From the NCBI GenBank assembly GCA_937934275.1, contig CALHAM010000012.1, positions 1 through 64,000 on the forward strand: a stretch of DNA of 64,000 nucleotides, read 5' to 3'. Origin of the DNA: an uncultured Saprospiraceae bacterium (lineage in GTDB: Bacteria > Bacteroidota > Bacteroidia > Chitinophagales > Saprospiraceae). The position numbers were made by a program, and so were the translations under genes. Of the stretch, positions 43,101 to 50,773 are shown in pieces (positions within the stretch are counted from its first letter, which is position 1; each line of letters begins with the position of its first letter). A model generated the notes under the pieces. It worked only from the letters and a program-made list of their open reading frames with translations. It made no database searches and was not told the DNA's origin.

Positions 43101-44079
43101 GTTGACGATACCAAATGACGGTCTCCCTAAGCCCTCCATGTAAGTCGTACTGAGGCCTAAAGCCTAGGTCTTGAAACGTTTCTGAGGTGTCGCACCACCA
43201 ACTCACTCGCGACAACTCGCGCAACTTCTCCCGATTGAGCGCCGGCATTTTGCCATGCCACTGGCCCACCAGCTCATTTAAGGCAGCAATAGCCTTTACT
43301 CCGGACACAGGCAGGCGCAAACGCAGGACGCGCCGCCCAAGGGCCAGGCGCGCGGCTTCGCCCAAGTCTTCCGTCGTGTAGTCGCGCCCATCAGCAGCAA
43401 TATACTTCCGACCGCGCACACCGCGCTCTAAAGCAGCCAGCATCAACTCAACCAAATCGCTTACATGAATGAAGCTGGCGCGCTGAGGGCGTAGGCCAAT
43501 GTGCAACTCCAGCCCATAGTTGACCAACCGCACAAACTGGAACAAGTCGCGATCGCGCGGCCCAAAGACAGCAGTAGGTTGTACTACTACCCAAGGGAGC
43601 TGATCTGAAAGGGCTTCTAAATGCCTTTCAGCCGCCAACTTGCTAGCCCCATAAGTTGTTACTGGGGTAGGCTTTTGGTCAGGGCGCACGCGCTCTGCTG
43701 ATGTCGCTGGCCCCAAAGCAGCCAAGCTGCTTAAGAACAGAAAGCAACGCGGCCGTAAGGACTCTTCCGACAAAGCTTCGGCCAAATGACGCGTATATTC
43801 CGCATTTATTCGGAAATAATCCGCAGGCCGCAGCGCTTTTGTCGTGCCGGCAATATGCGCCACATAGTCGAAGCGCCCTTGCTGGCGCAGCACTTGGGCC
43901 AACTGCTCGGGCGATTCGTAGGGCAAATGAACAAAGCGCAGGCGCTTATCCTGCAAGTAAGAGCGGTCGCTGTTAGGGCGTATCGCTGCTGTTACCTCCC
44001 ACCCTTGTGACAGCGCTTTGTCGGTGAGGGCGCTCCCAATAAAGCCATTAGCTCCTGTAACGAGCAGACGACTCCTCAT
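43087..44079 (-). CDS. NAD-dependent epimerase/dehydratase-family reductase, candidate ceramide reductase (CerR-like)
   Basis: 330 residues with a Rossmann SDR fold: GANGFIG near the N-terminus (LLVTGANGFIGSALTDKAL), YVAHIAGTTKALRPADYFRINAEYT and the catalytic Tyr-x3-Lys in YGASKLAAERHLEAL. Its ATG overlaps the stop of the desaturase gene by 4 bp. In Caulobacter and Bacteroides, an NAD-dependent epimerase-family protein (CerR) reduces the 3-keto intermediate of ceramide synthesis. This gene fits that position within a sphingolipid operon, but specificity is not provable from the motifs. Confidence 0.65.
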   Translation of the reverse strand: MRSRLLVTGANGFIGSALTDKALSQGWEVTAAIRPNSDRSYLQDKRLRFVHLPYESPEQLAQVLRQQGRFDYVAHIAGTTKALRPADYFRINAEYTRHLAEALSEESLRPRCFLFLSSLAALGPATSAERVRPDQKPTPVTTYGASKLAAERHLEALSDQLPWVVVQPTAVFGPRDRDLFQFVRLVNYGLELHIGLRPQRASFIHVSDLVELMLAALERGVRGRKYIAADGRDYTTEDLGEAARLALGRRVLRLRLPVSGVKAIAALNELVGQWHGKMPALNREKLRELSRVSWWCDTSETFQDLGFRPQYDLHGGLRETVIWYRQHGWL

Positions 44080-45086
44080 GCGGATTTTTCGATAAGGGCT
44101 ATGTCGGGCGTAGATTCATCGCTCAAGGGCACACCACCGCGGTCTTTGCGCACGATGCGCGAAAACAAGCTGATCTCCTGACTGAACAGAAAACGCAACA
44201 GCAGCCGAGTGTACGACTTGTGGTGTTTCAGAGAGTTGTAGAACTCTGGCGCCATCGCTCGCAGCTTGGGCAGGTTGTTCCACGGCACCGACGGCATGTC
44301 GTGATGCTCGTTGTGATAGCCTACGTTCAAGTTAACTCTGTTGAGCGGACCGTAATAACTGTACGTCTCTTGGTCGGGGTCGAGCACCAAATAGTGCTCC
44401 TGTATCCAACGCGCCCCTAAGGGGTGTAGCCCTATGGAGAACATCAAGCTCAGCCCCAAATAGGCAAAAGCCTTCCAGCCTAAAAAGTAAACAACCGCTA
44501 CATCGAAGGCCAACTGCACCCCCACATTGAGCAACACCCAGCGGTCAATGAGCATCGCTTCGCGGCAGCGCAACACGCGCAACGCCTGAAAAAAGGGATA
44601 GAACAACAGCCACAAGGCCTTGCCAATGAAATAATTATTGATCAGACGGGCTTCCCAGCGCGACGGCAGGTCGGCATCTAGCTCGTGCACTCCTTGGAAA
44701 ACGTGGTGCTTGAGGTGGTAATTCTTGAACGAAATCGCCGAGGGCAAAAGGGTGGGCAGATTGGCAAAAATACCCGCGTAGATGTTCCACTCGCGTTTGC
44801 GAAAGATCAAGTGATGCGCCGCCTCATGGATGCACACAAAGAGCACGTGCGCCGGAAAAGCCCCCACAAACCACGCTACCCCTACAATCCACCACCAGCT
44901 CTGCTCGCGCAGCAAATAGGCCATAACTATTTGAAAGATAACGCACCCTAAGATAATCAGCGCTGTCCAGGGGTTCTTGCCGATCAAGTGGCGAACTTCT
45001 GGATGGCTTTCCAAAAGGGCTTTCGTGCGTTGGCGATGCGGCTCTGGGCCTGTTTTGTAGCGAAAATCCGTATACTGCAAGTCCAT
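44076..45086 (-). CDS. Sphingolipid delta-4 desaturase-like membrane desaturase (DES1-like)
   Basis: 336 residues. His boxes HEAAHH (87-92), HLKHH (124-128) and HNEHH (258-262) are those of the fatty-acid desaturase family. The segment EPHRQRTKALLESHPEVRHLIG resembles the N-terminal lipid-desaturase domain of eukaryotic DES1, and ISFKNYHLKHH, ETYSYYGPLN and NVGYHNEHHDMPSVP match DES1 motifs closely by memory. Animal DES1 puts a 4,5-trans double bond into dihydroceramide. The gene sits between a GNAT protein and a reductase in the sphingolipid operon, which supports that role. It is 8 bp after the GNAT gene. Confidence 0.78.
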   Translation of the reverse strand: MDLQYTDFRYKTGPEPHRQRTKALLESHPEVRHLIGKNPWTALIILGCVIFQIVMAYLLREQSWWWIVGVAWFVGAFPAHVLFVCIHEAAHHLIFRKREWNIYAGIFANLPTLLPSAISFKNYHLKHHVFQGVHELDADLPSRWEARLINNYFIGKALWLLFYPFFQALRVLRCREAMLIDRWVLLNVGVQLAFDVAVVYFLGWKAFAYLGLSLMFSIGLHPLGARWIQEHYLVLDPDQETYSYYGPLNRVNLNVGYHNEHHDMPSVPWNNLPKLRAMAPEFYNSLKHHKSYTRLLLRFLFSQEISLFSRIVRKDRGGVPLSDESTPDIALIEKSA

Positions 45087-45094
45087 ATTTCAAG

Positions 45095-46222
45095 TTAAAG
45101 TGTTTTTTCGTAAAGGCGATATTTCCTGTACACGCGACCGCCGATGCGCTCTAAGGCGCGATTCATCAGCGTATTGTTTTCTAAAATCCACGAGGCCTCG
45201 CCTGCGATAATCCCCCGCTGAATGCCCGCTCGTAAGGTACGAACGTAGAAACACACGTCAATGCCTAAGCGCCTATACTCTTTGAGAGTGCCTAGCGCAA
45301 CAACCCTTGCCGTGCGTATACGCCGAAGGCCTAAGAGCAAGTGGAAAATGCCCCAAGGAAAAAGGCGCCCCCGCTTTAAGCGGATGAGCACCTCGTTAAG
45401 GTTAGGTATGGTAAGCGAAACGCCGATGGTTTGCCCCTCTTTTTCGGCAAAAAAAACCAATTCTGGGTCAATAATCGGGCGCAGGTCTTTGGCAATCTGA
45501 CGGATCTCAGCCTCTGTCATCGGGACAAAACCCGTATTCTCGGCCCAGGAAGCATTGTATACCGGTAGAAACTGCTCCAATTCTTCCTTAAATCGCTTCA
45601 TGTTCATTTTCCGAATTACAATGCCTTGCTTGGCCAAGCGCTCCTCCAAGCGATGGCCCGTCTCCTGTAGAGAAGGTGGCGCATCATCGGGGGTTATCCA
45701 GTAACACAGCAAGTCAATGTGCTTAACAAACCCCTGCCTTTCTAAGAGGTCTCCATAATAGGGCGCGTTGTAGGTCATCATCACCATGGGCGGCTGGTCG
45801 AAGTTTTCCACCAACAAGCCACAGGTTTCGTTGGTCGAAAAATTGGTTGGCCCAATCATCTTTACTACCCCTTGTGGGCGCAACCACTGTTCGGCAGCCT
45901 CAAAGAGTGCAGCTGCCGCACGCGCATCGTTGACCACGTCAAAAAAGCCAAAGAAGCCCTCTTGGCGCCCTGTAAAGGCGATGTGGTTGCGGTTCAGGAT
46001 GGCAGCAATGCGCCCTAAGGGGCGGCCGTTGTCGTAAGCCATGAAATACTCCGCCGCCGAGTGCAGGAAGAAGGGCGACTTCTTCGGATTGAGTAACGCC
46101 TCTTGCTCCAGGTAGAGCATCGGGACATAGTTCGGATCGGCAGTGTATAGATCGTGTGGAAAGTCAATAAAGGCCCGTAATTTCCGGCGATTAGCCGGGT
46201 CTATCCGCTCTACCCTTATCAT
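45095..46222 (-). CDS. GNAT-family protein, candidate bacterial ceramide synthase (bCerS-like)
   Basis: 375 residues. Family pattern: FIDFPHDLYTADPNYVPMLYLEQ, NPKKSPFF, AYDNGRPLGRIAAILN (GNAT-like), GPTNFSTNETCGLLVENFDQ and YGDLLERQGFVK. Bacteroidota members of this family are usually called hypothetical; the Caulobacter bCerS that N-acylates sphingoid bases is a GNAT-type protein. It overlaps the serine palmitoyltransferase stop by 4 bp (ATGA), so the two are likely translationally coupled. A ceramide-synthase role is inferred from context and family. Several paralogues occur in some genomes, so other acyl acceptors are possible. Confidence 0.65.
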   Translation of the reverse strand: MIRVERIDPANRRKLRAFIDFPHDLYTADPNYVPMLYLEQEALLNPKKSPFFLHSAAEYFMAYDNGRPLGRIAAILNRNHIAFTGRQEGFFGFFDVVNDARAAAALFEAAEQWLRPQGVVKMIGPTNFSTNETCGLLVENFDQPPMVMMTYNAPYYGDLLERQGFVKHIDLLCYWITPDDAPPSLQETGHRLEERLAKQGIVIRKMNMKRFKEELEQFLPVYNASWAENTGFVPMTEAEIRQIAKDLRPIIDPELVFFAEKEGQTIGVSLTIPNLNEVLIRLKRGRLFPWGIFHLLLGLRRIRTARVVALGTLKEYRRLGIDVCFYVRTLRAGIQRGIIAGEASWILENNTLMNRALERIGGRVYRKYRLYEKTL

Positions 46223-47445
46223 ATCGCTGCGGCCTCTACTTCGTCCATCTGGCGGTCTAAAATACCTAAGCCCTTGGCGTGGCGATACAGAATATCAACC
46301 GCGCGCTCGATTTGCTCAAAGGTATGCGTAGCCATCAGCGAGAAGCGAATGAGCGACTCTTCGCTAGGTACTGCCGGCGACACTACAGGGTTGATGAATA
46401 CGCCATCGTCGAAGGCCATCTTCGAGAGCGCAAAGGTTTTCATGTTGTCGCGCACGTAAAGCGGTATGATGGGCGACTGCGTATGCCCAATTTCAAAACC
46501 GGCTTCGCGGAAGAGTTTCATCGAGTGACGGGTGTTTGCCCACAAGCGGTCGATGCGCTCGGGCTCTTCCTTCAAAATTTCGACAGCCGCCAATACGCTG
46601 GCAGCAGCGGCTGGCGTCATGCTGGCACTAAAGATGAGTGAGCGCGAGTGATGCTTGAGGTATTCAATCACCGAACGAGAAGCGGCAATAAAGCCACCCA
46701 ACGAGGCCAGCGATTTGCTAAAGGTGCCGATCTGGATATCTACTGCCTCGTGTAAGCCGAAATGCGAGCCGGTTCCGATGCCTAACTCGCCAATGACACC
46801 GATGGAATGCGCATCGTCGCACACCACTACGCAATTGTATTGCCGAGCAATCCGCACAATATCGGGCAGCGGGGCAATGTCTCCTTCCATGCTGAAAATG
46901 CCGTCCACCACAATGAATTTCAACACCTCTTCGGGCGCTTGAGCAACTAGGCGCTCCAAGTGCTCCATGTTGTTGTGCCGAAACTTTTGCACCCTATTGG
47001 TCAAGCACAGCCGCGTAGCGTCAATGATGGAAGCATGTACGCGTTCGTCAATGAAGATGTAGTCGTGTCGGCTAACTAAAGGTGCCAGTGCTCCGAGGTT
47101 CGCTTGGAAGCCTGTACTGTACAACAGCACGGCCTCCCGTTTCAGATAATCGGCCAGCACCTCCTCTAATTCGATGTGGATGCTGAGCGTGCCGTTAAGA
47201 AAGCGAGAGCCAGCGCATCCGCTGCCGTAACGGTCAACCGCTGCTTTAGCCGCTTCCTTAATGCGCGGGTGATTGGTTAGGCCTAAGTAGGAATTGGAGC
47301 CAAACATTAGCACAGGCTTACCGCCAATAAGCACTTCAGTATCCTGTTCTGACTCGATCACCCTGAAATACGGATATACCCCTTGCCGGCGGGTTTCTTC
47401 AGCAGCAGTGTAAGCTTCCGTGCGCGAGCGTAGCGTTTGATTCAT
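46219..47445 (-). CDS. spt: Serine palmitoyltransferase (alpha-oxoamine synthase family)
   Basis: 408 residues, a PLP enzyme of the alpha-oxoamine synthase family: MFGSNSYLGLTNHP, GSGCAGSRFLNGT, VVCDDAHSIGVIGELG (cofactor Asp and His) and the PLP Lys in GTFSKSLASLGGF (Lys ~244). Relatives include 8-amino-7-oxononanoate synthase, but the early SNSYLGLTNHP and SGCAGSRFLNG strings and the gene neighbourhood favour the sphingolipid enzyme. It condenses serine with a fatty acyl-CoA or -ACP to give 3-ketodihydrosphingosine. It is followed by the GNAT gene with a 4-bp overlap and preceded by the hydroxylase gene, 51 bp away. Confidence 0.87.
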   Translation of the reverse strand: MNQTLRSRTEAYTAAEETRRQGVYPYFRVIESEQDTEVLIGGKPVLMFGSNSYLGLTNHPRIKEAAKAAVDRYGSGCAGSRFLNGTLSIHIELEEVLADYLKREAVLLYSTGFQANLGALAPLVSRHDYIFIDERVHASIIDATRLCLTNRVQKFRHNNMEHLERLVAQAPEEVLKFIVVDGIFSMEGDIAPLPDIVRIARQYNCVVVCDDAHSIGVIGELGIGTGSHFGLHEAVDIQIGTFSKSLASLGGFIAASRSVIEYLKHHSRSLIFSASMTPAAAASVLAAVEILKEEPERIDRLWANTRHSMKLFREAGFEIGHTQSPIIPLYVRDNMKTFALSKMAFDDGVFINPVVSPAVPSEESLIRFSLMATHTFEQIERAVDILYRHAKGLGILDRQMDEVEAAAI

Positions 47446-47496
47446 GCTAAATACTTCGTTTTTAGAAAGGTGAGAAAAAGAGCGGAAAAACAGCTC

Positions 47497-48132
47497 CTAC
47501 CTAAACGGCGACCTTTTTTCCATGACAAAAGTAGTTTTAAAAACAAAATCCCATAATGGGCTACTGACTCCAAAACCTTTATCAGGCTGCTGAAAATGAT
47601 GCAACATGTGATGCTGCTTTATGCGCTGCCACAGCGGATGCCTCCAATTTAGGTGATGTATGGCGTAGTGGGTCATGTCGTAACATAGATAACCCACTAA
47701 AAAGCCGCCGAAGAAAGGATAGACGGAAGGCTCGCCCAACAGCAGCCGATATAGGCTAAAGAACAGCACAGCCAGCGGAAGGCTTACGACCGGCGGCATC
47801 ACTAAGCGCAGCCGATCGTTCGGATAAGCGTGGTGTACGCCGTGAAAAATGAAGTGGATGCGCGCCCCCCATGCCCCAGGCGGCGTCCAGTGAAAAACAA
47901 AGCGATGGAGCACGTACTCCACAAACGTCCAGCTCAGTAGGCCAGCTGCCCACCATCCTACCGACGACCAATGGGCCTCCGAACGCCATAAGCACCAGCC
48001 AACTACCGGTAAATACAACAACAGCGGCACCGTAAAATGCACCTTCGATAGAAACTCCATCCAGTCTTTTTTAAACATACGGACCGATTCTTGGCTATTC
48101 GAGATAAATAGCCGCTGATTTACCCTATTCAT
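47497..48132 (-). CDS. Fatty-acid 2-hydroxylase-like membrane enzyme
   Basis: 211 residues from the ATG at 48132. A TTG upstream and an ATG at 48078 are alternatives, but the RLFISNSQESVRM segment resembles the N-terminus of bacterial hydroxylases. Di-iron His motifs of the sterol-desaturase superfamily: HRFVFH, HFIFHGVHHAYPNDRLRLVMPP, HYAIHH and HHMLHHF, then GFGVSSPLWDFVF. This is the catalytic pattern of FA2H/Scs7, which 2-hydroxylates ceramide acyl chains, without the cytochrome b5 domain that many eukaryotic forms carry. It is the first gene of the sphingolipid operon. Confidence 0.85.
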   Translation of the reverse strand: MNRVNQRLFISNSQESVRMFKKDWMEFLSKVHFTVPLLLYLPVVGWCLWRSEAHWSSVGWWAAGLLSWTFVEYVLHRFVFHWTPPGAWGARIHFIFHGVHHAYPNDRLRLVMPPVVSLPLAVLFFSLYRLLLGEPSVYPFFGGFLVGYLCYDMTHYAIHHLNWRHPLWQRIKQHHMLHHFQQPDKGFGVSSPLWDFVFKTTFVMEKRSPFR

Positions 48133-48321
48133 ACTCTTCAAGATTTTGTCAACTACTGCCTTAAGCCAACTATGCTCCCAACCACACTAGCCAAGCGCAA
48201 GAGCACTTTCGGATTTAAATAAACGTTGGAAAGATGAAAGACACAACAGGCATCCTGTAAATGCTCGAGACTTAAATGTTTTCAGCGTTTAATGTACCAC
48301 ATTACGTACAATTCCGCTGGG

Positions 48322-48329
48322 CAAAGTTA
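48322..48329 (-). promoter_or_regulatory. Possible -7 box of the sphingolipid operon (TAACTTTG)
   Basis: Exact minus-strand TAnnTTTG match, 189 nt before the hydroxylase ATG and just beyond the recR stop. The leader would be long and no -33 element was seen, so this is a weak call. If used, it would drive hydroxylase through the lipid genes. Confidence 0.25.
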
Positions 48330-48362
48330 CAGCGAATCTCAGCATGCACTCTCCACTCCCTC

Positions 48363-48968
48363 TCATTTGGAATACGGAAGGCGCGCCAAAATCGAACGCG
48401 CCAGCGTAATCTCGTCGGCGTATTCCAGTTGTCCTCCAAACGCTACGCCTCGCGCAATGGTGCTGACGAATACGCCCAAGGGCGCTAATTGCTGCGAAAG
48501 GTAAAAAACCGTTGTTTCGCCCTCAATGGTAGGGCTGATGGCCATGATGACCTCCTTGACCTCACCCTCCGACACGCGCCGAAGCAAAGAGGCGATGTTC
48601 AGCTGGTCTGGCCCTACACCCTCCATAGGAGAGATGACACCTCCCAACACGTGGTAAAGCCCTCGGTATTGCCCAGTATCTTCGATGGCCATGAGGTCGC
48701 GGATGGTTTCTACCACACACACCAACGTGCGGTCGCGCCGCGGATCCAAACAGACGCGGCAAACCTCAGCATCCGACAAATTGTGGCAGATGCGGCACTC
48801 CCGAATGCCCGCGCGCATAGTCAGTAGGGCCTCGGCAAAACGCTCTGTAAACGCCGGCTCTTGCTTGAGCAGGTGTAAAACCAAGCGAAGCGCCGTCTTC
48901 CGCCCAATACCGGGTAGGCTAGCAAACGCCTCAACGGCTTTCTCGATCAGTCCAGAGGTGAAGTTCAT
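48363..48968 (-). CDS. recR: Recombination protein RecR
   Basis: 201 residues from the ATG at 48968. Features: helix-hairpin-helix (ASLPGIGRKTALRLVLHLL), a C4 zinc finger (ECRICHNLSDAEVCRVCLD), a Toprim domain (TLVCVVETIRDLMAIE, YHVLGGVISPMEGVGP) and a C-terminal VFVSTIARGVAFGGQLEYADEITL typical of RecR. It works with RecF/RecO in loading RecA onto gapped DNA. A TACCTTTG box lies 8 nt before the ATG. Confidence 0.96.
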   Translation of the reverse strand: MNFTSGLIEKAVEAFASLPGIGRKTALRLVLHLLKQEPAFTERFAEALLTMRAGIRECRICHNLSDAEVCRVCLDPRRDRTLVCVVETIRDLMAIEDTGQYRGLYHVLGGVISPMEGVGPDQLNIASLLRRVSEGEVKEVIMAISPTIEGETTVFYLSQQLAPLGVFVSTIARGVAFGGQLEYADEITLARSILARLPYSK

Positions 48969-48976
48969 ACGCACTG

Positions 48977-48984
48977 CAAAGGTA
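48977..48984 (-). promoter_or_regulatory. -7 box of recR (TACCTTTG)
   Basis: Exact minus-strand TAnnTTTG match with 8 nt before the recR ATG, implying a very short leader or a leaderless message. No -33 element was recognised. Confidence 0.4.
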
Positions 48985-49034
48985 CGCCAGCTGCACCCTC
49001 TCTAAGCCTGCTCCGGCAAGGGGCGATAAGAACA

Positions 49035-49060
49035 GCGGCCCGCCTATTGCAGGGGGCCGC
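49035..49060 (-). terminator. Possible terminator of the universal stress protein gene
   Basis: 7-bp perfect arms (gcggccc 49035-49041, gggccgc 49054-49060) with a 12-nt loop, 35 bp past the stop. The T-tract that follows on the minus strand is weak. Confidence 0.3.
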
Positions 49061-49094
49061 CACATGGAAAACTACCCTGTCATGTCCTGTCTAT

Positions 49095-49949
49095 CTATCT
49101 CTTGAGCTTGAGCGGAATGCTGAGCACGGGAATGTCCGAGTGATTAGCCATGTCCTCTGTTAGGCTGCCAAACAGCAAGTGCGAAAGCCCCTGCCGCTGA
49201 TGGGTCCCCATCGCAATGATGTCGGCGCTCTGCTCACGCGCCACTTCCAGAATGGCCAACTCCTCATTGAACGTATTGCCTCCAATCAGCACAGTACAAT
49301 CTCGAAGCCTCGCCTCCGCGGTCATCGCATGCGCTTTTGCCTCAATGGCGTCGCTGCTCCCTAAACCCAGCGGGTCGTTTAGGTAAAGAACAGTTACGGA
49401 GAAGGGGGAGAAGGACTGCCACTGTGCCAAATGCTCAAATACTCGCAATTGTTCGGGCCTAAGCGTAGTGGGAACCAATACTTTCTGCAGTTGAAACTCC
49501 CGCGCGCTTTCGGGTACTGCCAGCACTGCACACGGCGCCGTTCGAATAACCTTTTCAGTATTAGAACCCAAGAAAAACTCTACCGCACCCGTTGCACCTT
49601 TGGTGCCCATGACCACCAAATCTACTCCTTCTTCCTCCGCGATGCGCCGAATAGCATGGTGCAAAAAACCTTCCTCCACCCTACTTTCAAAGGGAACCTC
49701 CGAAAACTCAGGTCTTCCTGCGAGTTCATTCTTCAGCGCATGAAGCGCTTCTGCGGCGTTTTCGCGGTAAGCGTCCAAGTCGAACGCCTGCGGCACGCTG
49801 TAATCCGGCAATGGTGGGGTGTAAGCAATCGCCGTATTCACATGTAGCAACATCACCCGTCCCTTTGTCTGACAAGCAAGAAAAGCCGCCGTTTGAGCCG
49901 CATGCTTGGAATTAGCTGAAAAGTCGGTCGGAACAAGAATTTTTTTCAT
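49095..49949 (-). CDS. Tandem universal stress protein (UspA)
   Basis: 284 residues from the ATG at 49949 (a second ATG directly upstream is equally possible). Two Usp domains: N-terminal KKILVPTDFSANSKHAAQTA, VVMGTKGATGAVEFFLGSNTEKVIRTAPCAVLAVPE (ATP-binding G-x-x-G-x9-G-(S/T) pattern), and a second domain ending IIAMGTHQRQGLSHLLFGSLTEDMANHSDIPVLSIP. Such proteins bind ATP or act in stress resistance. Exact role not predictable. Confidence 0.9.
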   Translation of the reverse strand: MKKILVPTDFSANSKHAAQTAAFLACQTKGRVMLLHVNTAIAYTPPLPDYSVPQAFDLDAYRENAAEALHALKNELAGRPEFSEVPFESRVEEGFLHHAIRRIAEEEGVDLVVMGTKGATGAVEFFLGSNTEKVIRTAPCAVLAVPESAREFQLQKVLVPTTLRPEQLRVFEHLAQWQSFSPFSVTVLYLNDPLGLGSSDAIEAKAHAMTAEARLRDCTVLIGGNTFNEELAILEVAREQSADIIAMGTHQRQGLSHLLFGSLTEDMANHSDIPVLSIPLKLKR

Positions 49950-50023
49950 CATATGCAAAGCAAAAATGCCTGTTCCTTTTGCCTTGGTTCAATGATGTGG
50001 GTCAGAAACTCCCATGAGTGATA

Positions 50024-50773
50024 TCAAAAGATAGCATAAGGGTAGTGAACCTCTGTAAGGGCTAGCCCTTGAGGTGGTGCGCTGAAGGCCTTAGGGAGCG
50101 GAGTTTGCTCCTCGAGCGCCTGCTGAACGGCTTCGATCGAGAGGGTTCCATTTCCAACGGCTATGCAAGTACCAACGATGAGGCGTACCATGCCGCGCAA
50201 AAAGCGATTGGCCGCAATGTGAAACACCCACTGCGCATCGTCGGCCAGCCGTTCCCAGCGCGCTACGCGAATGGCGCACCGATAGTGGCTGTTGCCGCCC
50301 TCCGTTTTGCAAAAGGGCAAAAACGCCTCGTATTGAGGCAGCAAATCCGCCACCGCTTGCAAGGCGCCTATTTCGAAGTGCGCCGCCTGCGGATGGAGCC
50401 AGGCCGTCTGCAGAGTGAAAGGATCTTTGCGCAAGGCGATGCAATACCGGTAGTGCCGCTCAGTGGCATCGTAGCGCGCGTGAGCATCGGAAGGCATCGC
50501 TTTGATCGTGTACACGGCGATGTCGTCGGGCAGCATGCCGTTGATGTTTCTTAGAAACGTCTCCGGCAGAGCGCCCTGAGCGTCGAAGTGTGCCACGTAG
50601 AAGCGCGCGTGCACCCCCGCATCCGTCCGACCACAGCCCACCACCTCAATAGGCTGGCGCAATAAAACTGACAGCGCCTTCTCCAATACCTCCTGTACGC
50701 TTAATGCGTTGGGCTGGCGCTGCCAACCTGCGTATCGAGTGCCCCGATAGGCTAATGAAAGAAAATAACGCAT
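50024..50773 (-). CDS. truA: tRNA pseudouridine(38-40) synthase TruA
   Basis: 249 residues from the ATG at 50773, with eight additional residues possible upstream. Motifs: YFLSLAYRGTRYAGWQRQPN, the catalytic Asp in GCGRTDAGVHA, RHYRYCIALRKDPF and NRFLRGMVRLIVGT. It isomerises uridines 38-40 of the anticodon stem of tRNAs. A near-match CATCTTTG lies ~45 nt upstream. Divergent from the MORN lipoprotein gene across 424 bp. Confidence 0.95.
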   Translation of the reverse strand: MRYFLSLAYRGTRYAGWQRQPNALSVQEVLEKALSVLLRQPIEVVGCGRTDAGVHARFYVAHFDAQGALPETFLRNINGMLPDDIAVYTIKAMPSDAHARYDATERHYRYCIALRKDPFTLQTAWLHPQAAHFEIGALQAVADLLPQYEAFLPFCKTEGGNSHYRCAIRVARWERLADDAQWVFHIAANRFLRGMVRLIVGTCIAVGNGTLSIEAVQQALEEQTPLPKAFSAPPQGLALTEVHYPYAIF

